Shown: piece after piece, positions 60,534-64,000 of the stretch
Layout: each line of letters opens with the position of its first letter
Position numbering within the stretch: the first letter of the stretch is position 1
DNA from: JBBROS01 sp965213855
GTDB lineage: Bacteria; Pseudomonadota; Alphaproteobacteria; Acetobacterales; Acetobacteraceae
Direction: 5' to 3'
Assembly: GCA_965213855.1 (NCBI GenBank)
Contig: CBDCAA010000011.1
Span: 310,001-374,000 of the forward strand
Length of the DNA: 64,000 nt
Made by a program: the position numbers and the translations under genes
Notes under the pieces: generated by a model
The model's database searches: none
What the model was told of the DNA's origin: nothing
What the model saw: the letters and a program-made list of their open reading frames with translations, nothing else

Positions 60534-60586
60534 GGTTCGCTGGCGCCCGGGTGACATAGCGGAGAATGTAACGGACAGGTTTGACG

Positions 60587-61324
60587 ATGCCTTTTGGACT
60601 GGCCGAGCTCGCCCTGCAGATCACGTTGGCCTTCCACGCCGTCCGCACCGGGCGCACCCAGCCCTGGCTCTATATCATCCTGTTCCTGCCTGGCATCGGG
60701 GCCGCCTTGTATGTGCTGATGGAGCTTGGCCCCGACCTGCTTGGCGGACGCAGCGGCCGCAAGCTCGGTGCCGGCGTCGCCAACGTCATCGCCCCCGGTC
60801 GCGCCTACAAGGCGCCTGTCCGCCAGGTGGAGATCGCGCCGACCGTCTATAACAAGACCGCGCTCGCCGATGAGTGCCTCCGGCTCGGCCGCGGCGAAGA
60901 AGCCGTGCGCCTGTATGAAAGCTGCGCCGTCGGCATGCACGCCTCCGACCCGGTCGTCCGCCTCGGCCTCGCCCGCGCACGCACCGTCCAGGGCGATTGG
61001 CCCGGCGCCGTCGACCTGCTCGAAGCCCTCCAGCGCGACTCGCCCGAACGCATGTCTCCCGACATCGGCCTGCTCTACGCCGCCTCCCTCAACGGCGCCG
61101 GCCGTGCCGCCGACGCGCTACAGGCCCTCAAGATCCTCGTCGGCACCTATCCCGGCGAAGAGGCCCGCATCCGCTACGCCCAGCTTCTCGAACAGACCGG
61201 CGACCGCGCCGCGGCCCGCGAGCAGTACCAGGAAACCATCCGCCGCGTCGAACTCCAGAAAGGCCCCTACCGCCGCGCCCAACGCGAGTGGTACGACCTC
61301 GCCCGCCGCGCGCTTGCCGCGTAG
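60587..61324 (+). CDS. Membrane-anchored TPR protein with PLDc_N-like N-terminus
   Basis: 245 aa from ATG 60587 (TTG at 60581 is less likely). Residues 1-50 form two hydrophobic helices (LAELALQITLAFHAVRTGRT, LYIILFLPGIGAALYVLMEL) similar to the N-terminal segment of cardiolipin-synthase-type proteins; the rest is TPR-like helices (YNKTALADECLRLGRGEEAV, LGLARARTVQGDWPGAVDLL, RIRYAQLLEQTGDRAAAREQ). Likely a scaffold in the inner membrane with a cytosolic TPR domain. Its stop codon sits at the start of a short tandem repeat. Confidence 0.82.
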   Translation: MPFGLAELALQITLAFHAVRTGRTQPWLYIILFLPGIGAALYVLMELGPDLLGGRSGRKLGAGVANVIAPGRAYKAPVRQVEIAPTVYNKTALADECLRLGRGEEAVRLYESCAVGMHASDPVVRLGLARARTVQGDWPGAVDLLEALQRDSPERMSPDIGLLYAASLNGAGRAADALQALKILVGTYPGEEARIRYAQLLEQTGDRAAAREQYQETIRRVELQKGPYRRAQREWYDLARRALAA

Positions 61325-61376
61325 CAGGACCGGGCCGCATAGCAGCACCGGGCCGCATAGCAGAACCGGGCCCGCG
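61323..61376 (+). repeat. 18-bp tandem repeat spanning a stop codon
   Basis: Three units of the pattern AGCAGNACCGGGCCGCAT (61323-61340, 61341-61358, and a degenerate third to 61376). Eighteen is divisible by three, so the TAG stop at 61322-61324 recurs in frame at 61340-61342 and 61358-61360. The unit is probably slippage of the gene's last codons. Confidence 0.8.
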
Positions 61377-61390
61377 CCGGCGCCATCCGG

Positions 61391-62824
61391 CTACCGCCCC
61401 GACAGGATCCGCTCGACCAGCTGCTTCACGCTCGGGATGAATCCGTTCGAGTAGAACGGGTCGCTCGCGAACCGATAGGCATTGTGCCCGCTGAACATCA
61501 GCTGGTGCTCGATCGCCTCCGGCGTCTGATCCTCGCGCCGCACGGACTGCAAGGTCTTCTGGATGCAGAAGCTGCGCGGGTCGGCCTTCTTGCCGTTGTC
61601 GAACGTCGGCTCGTGCTGGCTCCAGTTGCTGAACCGGCACACGCTCAGGCAGCCCATGCAGTCCACCTGGTCCTTGGTGATCTGCGCCGCCCGCTCCGGC
61701 GTGACGAACACCAGCGTGCTGTCCGGCGTCCGCAGCGCCTCGGTATAGCCGGCCACGATCCAGCCCTCGGCGTGGAACAGGTCCTGCGCCGTCAAGTAAA
61801 CCGGGCGCTTGCGCGGCCCGATCCCCAGCATCGCCACGTGCTCGCCCACCGGCTCGGTCGTGTAGGCCACTTGGCGCTCGGACCGCTCCCGCAGCTCCTC
61901 GATGAAGCCGTTGTTGACGGCGCTGCTGTAGAACCCGGTCGGGCTGAACTTGTTGAGGAAGACGTCGCCCTCTTTGAGCGTCAGCAACCGCTGCTTCCAG
62001 GCATCGCTGATCGGGCTCTCCTGCGTCAGCAACGGGCGGGTGCCGAACTGGAACGCGATCGGCCCGAGGTCCGGGTTGTCGATCCAGTCCTGCCACTCCT
62101 CAAGCCACCAAACGCCGCCGGCCATGATGATCGGCACCTGGTCCAGCCCGAACGTCCGCATCAGCTTGCGCAAGGCCATGACCCGTGGGAACGGGTCCTC
62201 CGGCTTGGTCGGGTCCTCGCCATTCGACAGGCCGTTATGTCCGCCTGCGAGCCAAGGGTCCTCGTAAACGACGCCGCCCAGCAGGCTGGCGGCCTTGCTG
62301 TAGGCCCGCTTCCACAGCGCGTTGAACGCGCGCGAGGAGCTGACGATCGGGTAGTAGTGGATGCCGAACCGCGCCGCGATGTCCGACAGGCGATACGGCA
62401 TCCCGGCCCCGCACGTCAGCCCATGGATCATGCCCTTCGCGCCCTCGAGCACGCCGGTGATCACCCGCTCGGCGCCGCCCATCTCCCACAGGATATTCGC
62501 GTGGATGCGGCCCGTGCCGCCGCTGATCTCCCAGGCGCGCTTGGCCTGTGCGATCCCGCCCTCGATCCCGAACTGCACCAGCTCGTCATGCCGCTCCCGC
62601 CGGGTACGGCCCAGGTAGGGCTGGTCGAGCGGGTTGCCCGCCTCATCATAGAAGTCGGCGTTGACGGCGCTGAACGTGCCGGCGCCGCCCGTCGCCGCCC
62701 AATGACCGGAGCTGACGCCGGTTGAGACGCCGATCCCCTTGCCGCCCTCGACAAGCGGAAGCACGTCCACCCCGCCCATGCGGATCGCGTTGATCGCCTT
62801 CATCCCTGTCGAAATCCCGGCCAT
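61391..62824 (-). CDS. Nitronate-monooxygenase-like flavin oxidoreductase with C-terminal cysteine cluster
   Basis: 477 aa from ATG 62824 (MAGISTGMKAINAIRMGG); the upstream frame overlaps the end of pnp and is not protein-like. TIM-barrel FMN protein of the nitronate monooxygenase/2-nitropropane dioxygenase group: GVDVLPLVEGGKGIGVSTGV, HGLTCGAGMPYRLSDIAA, IPIIMAGGVWWLEEWQDW, GPIAFQFGTRPLLTQESP. It is about 150 residues longer than common NMO proteins; the extension carries C389-x2-C392-x3-C396 and C420, which could bind an Fe-S cluster. Reaction not known; a nitronate substrate should not be assumed. Confidence 0.82.
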   Translation of the reverse strand: MAGISTGMKAINAIRMGGVDVLPLVEGGKGIGVSTGVSSGHWAATGGAGTFSAVNADFYDEAGNPLDQPYLGRTRRERHDELVQFGIEGGIAQAKRAWEISGGTGRIHANILWEMGGAERVITGVLEGAKGMIHGLTCGAGMPYRLSDIAARFGIHYYPIVSSSRAFNALWKRAYSKAASLLGGVVYEDPWLAGGHNGLSNGEDPTKPEDPFPRVMALRKLMRTFGLDQVPIIMAGGVWWLEEWQDWIDNPDLGPIAFQFGTRPLLTQESPISDAWKQRLLTLKEGDVFLNKFSPTGFYSSAVNNGFIEELRERSERQVAYTTEPVGEHVAMLGIGPRKRPVYLTAQDLFHAEGWIVAGYTEALRTPDSTLVFVTPERAAQITKDQVDCMGCLSVCRFSNWSQHEPTFDNGKKADPRSFCIQKTLQSVRREDQTPEAIEHQLMFSGHNAYRFASDPFYSNGFIPSVKQLVERILSGR

Positions 62825-62897
62825 GTCGTGACGGTAGTAAGATTGGCGCGGCGGCCCGGGTTTGCCAGCCCCGGCCGCCGGCTGCTGTAACGGACTG

Positions 62898-64000
62898 TTA
62901 CTCCGCCGCGTCGGAGCGCTCGCGACGCGGCTCCCGATCACGCCCGCCGTCACGCCCGCCTTCACGCCCACCGCCCTCCCGGCCTGGCTTCGCGCCGACC
63001 TGGTCGCTGATGTCCGCACCGGTCGCCTGGTCGACCACGCGCATCGATAGCTTCACCTTGCCGCGGTCGTCGAAGCCGACGACCTTAACCTTCACCAGGT
63101 CGCCCTCCTTCACCACGTCGGTCGTCTTGTTCACGCGCGTCTGCGCCAGCTCGCTGATGTGCACGAGGCCGTCCTTGGCGCCGAGGAAGTTCACGAACGC
63201 CCCGAACTCCGCCGTTTTGACCACCTTGCCGGTGTAGATCGTGCCCACCTCGGCCTCCGCAGTGATCCCCTTGATCATCGCGATCGCCTTCTGCGTCTTG
63301 GCATCGTCGCTCGAGCTGATCTTGATCGTGCCGTCGTCCTCGATGTCGATCTTGGCGCCCGACTGCTCGACGATGTCGCGGATCACCTTGCCGCCGGTGC
63401 CGATCACCTCACGGATCTTTTCCTTCGGCACGTTGATGATCGTGATCTTCGGCGCCGTCGCCGCCACGTCACTGCGCGCGCCGGTGATCGCCTTGGCCAT
63501 CTCGCCCAGGATGTGCAACCGCCCGTCCCGCGCCTGGTCGAGCGCAATTTTCATGATGTCGGCCGTAATGGACGTGATCTTGATGTCCATCTGCAGCGAC
63601 GTCACACCCTGCTCGGTGCCCGCCACCTTGAAGTCCATGTCGCCCAGATGGTCCTCGTCGCCGAGGATGTCGGACAGCACGGCGAACCCGCGCTCCTCCT
63701 TGATCAACCCCATCGCGATCCCGGCCACCGGCCGCTTCAACGGCACGCCCGCATCCATCAGCGCGAGGCTCGTGCCGCACACCGTCGCCATCGAGCTGCT
63801 GCCGTTGCTCTCGGTGATCTCGCTCACCACCCGCAACGTGTAAGGGAACACGTCCTTGCCCGGAAGGATCGGCCGCACCGCCCGGTAGGCGAGCTTGCCG
63901 TGCCCGATCTCGCGCCGGCCCGGGCTGCCCATCCGCCCGGCCTCGCCGACGCTGTAGGGAGGGAAATTGTAGTGCAGCATGAAATGCTCGCGCCGCTCCC
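62898..64000 (-). CDS. pnp: Polyribonucleotide nucleotidyltransferase (PNPase), 3' part; 5' end outside window
   Basis: The frame is open to the window end; about 367 residues of the C-terminal half are present. Second RNase PH domain (REIGHGKLAYRAVRPILPG, GSSSMATVCGTSLALMDAG, SDILGDEDHLGDMDFKVAG), KH domain (INVPKEKIREVIGTGGKVIR) and S1 domain (VGTIYTGKVVKTAEFGAFVN, DGLVHISELAQTRVNKTTD), then a Gly/Arg-rich tail (GREGGGREGGRDGGRDREPR). Phosphorolytic 3'-5' exoribonuclease of the RNA degradosome. Intergenic 62825-62897 holds nothing distinctive. Confidence 0.97.
   Translation of the reverse strand, partial: ERREHFMLHYNFPPYSVGEAGRMGSPGRREIGHGKLAYRAVRPILPGKDVFPYTLRVVSEITESNGSSSMATVCGTSLALMDAGVPLKRPVAGIAMGLIKEERGFAVLSDILGDEDHLGDMDFKVAGTEQGVTSLQMDIKITSITADIMKIALDQARDGRLHILGEMAKAITGARSDVAATAPKITIINVPKEKIREVIGTGGKVIRDIVEQSGAKIDIEDDGTIKISSSDDAKTQKAIAMIKGITAEAEVGTIYTGKVVKTAEFGAFVNFLGAKDGLVHISELAQTRVNKTTDVVKEGDLVKVKVVGFDDRGKVKLSMRVVDQATGADISDQVGAKPGREGGGREGGRDGGRDREPRRERSDAAE

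Overview
The window is GC-rich DNA (about 70% GC by eye) and looks like a purple phototrophic alphaproteobacterium. The combination of a tetraheme reaction-centre cytochrome, a short HiPIP, an aerobic (AcsF) bacteriochlorophyll pathway and C4-type hemA suggests Acetobacteraceae, for example a Rhodopila/Rhodovastum-like organism; the family assignment is an inference. PufL keeps the special-pair His-168 equivalent, so it is not the Acidiphilium Zn-BChl type, which has Glu there.

Region 1 (1-33 kb) is a photosynthesis gene cluster. On the plus strand bchY(partial)-bchZ-pufB-pufA-pufL-pufM-pufC make the last chlorin reductase, the LH1 antenna and the reaction-centre core. A tandem two-heme membrane-anchored cytochrome c follows, then a convergent HiPIP gene. 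A repeat array (7.7-8.7 kb) separates this from a long minus-strand operon read bchF-bchN-bchB-bchH-bchL-bchM-lhaA-puhA-puhB-puhC-orf109-acsF-puhE-hemA, whose junctions are mostly stop/start overlaps. Diverging from bchF, the plus strand carries aerR/ppaA-ppsR-bchG-pucC-like-bchP-tspO-hemC-tspO. The bchF/aerR intergenic region holds a perfectly symmetric PpsR-type dyad that contains both -35 elements. crt genes, bchC/X, bchD/I, bchE and pucBA are not in this window.

Region 2 (32.6-50 kb) is metabolic and molybdenum-related: an M20 amidohydrolase, a second and inverted copy of the repeat array, a ModA-like binding protein with an MFS symporter, a Moco/formate-dehydrogenase maturation set (mobA, fdhD, a MoeA-substrate-binding fusion and a divergent MoeA paralogue), then a GntR regulator facing a serine-glyoxylate aminotransferase / MFS / glycolate-or-lactate dehydrogenase fusion / sulfite-oxidase-like operon. 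The last set fits hydroxyacid-to-glyoxylate-to-glycine metabolism, with a Moco enzyme at its end.

Region 3 (48.7-64 kb) is mostly housekeeping: MBL hydrolase, bactofilin, EI24 membrane protein, adenosine-kinase-like PfkB, TypA/BipA, AmpG-like MFS, PhoR-like kinase, LpoA-like lipoprotein, RsmI, a TPR protein, a nitronate-monooxygenase-like flavoprotein and the 3' part of pnp.

The most unusual points are short palindromic repeats inserted in frame into bchB and into the FAD/Fe-S dehydrogenase; two oppositely oriented long-stem repeat arrays bracketing about 25 kb of photosynthesis genes; a tandem-duplicated cytochrome beside a HiPIP next to puf; a second tspO that appears to use a CTG start overlapping the hemC stop; and a strong hairpin over the AmpG-like start codon.
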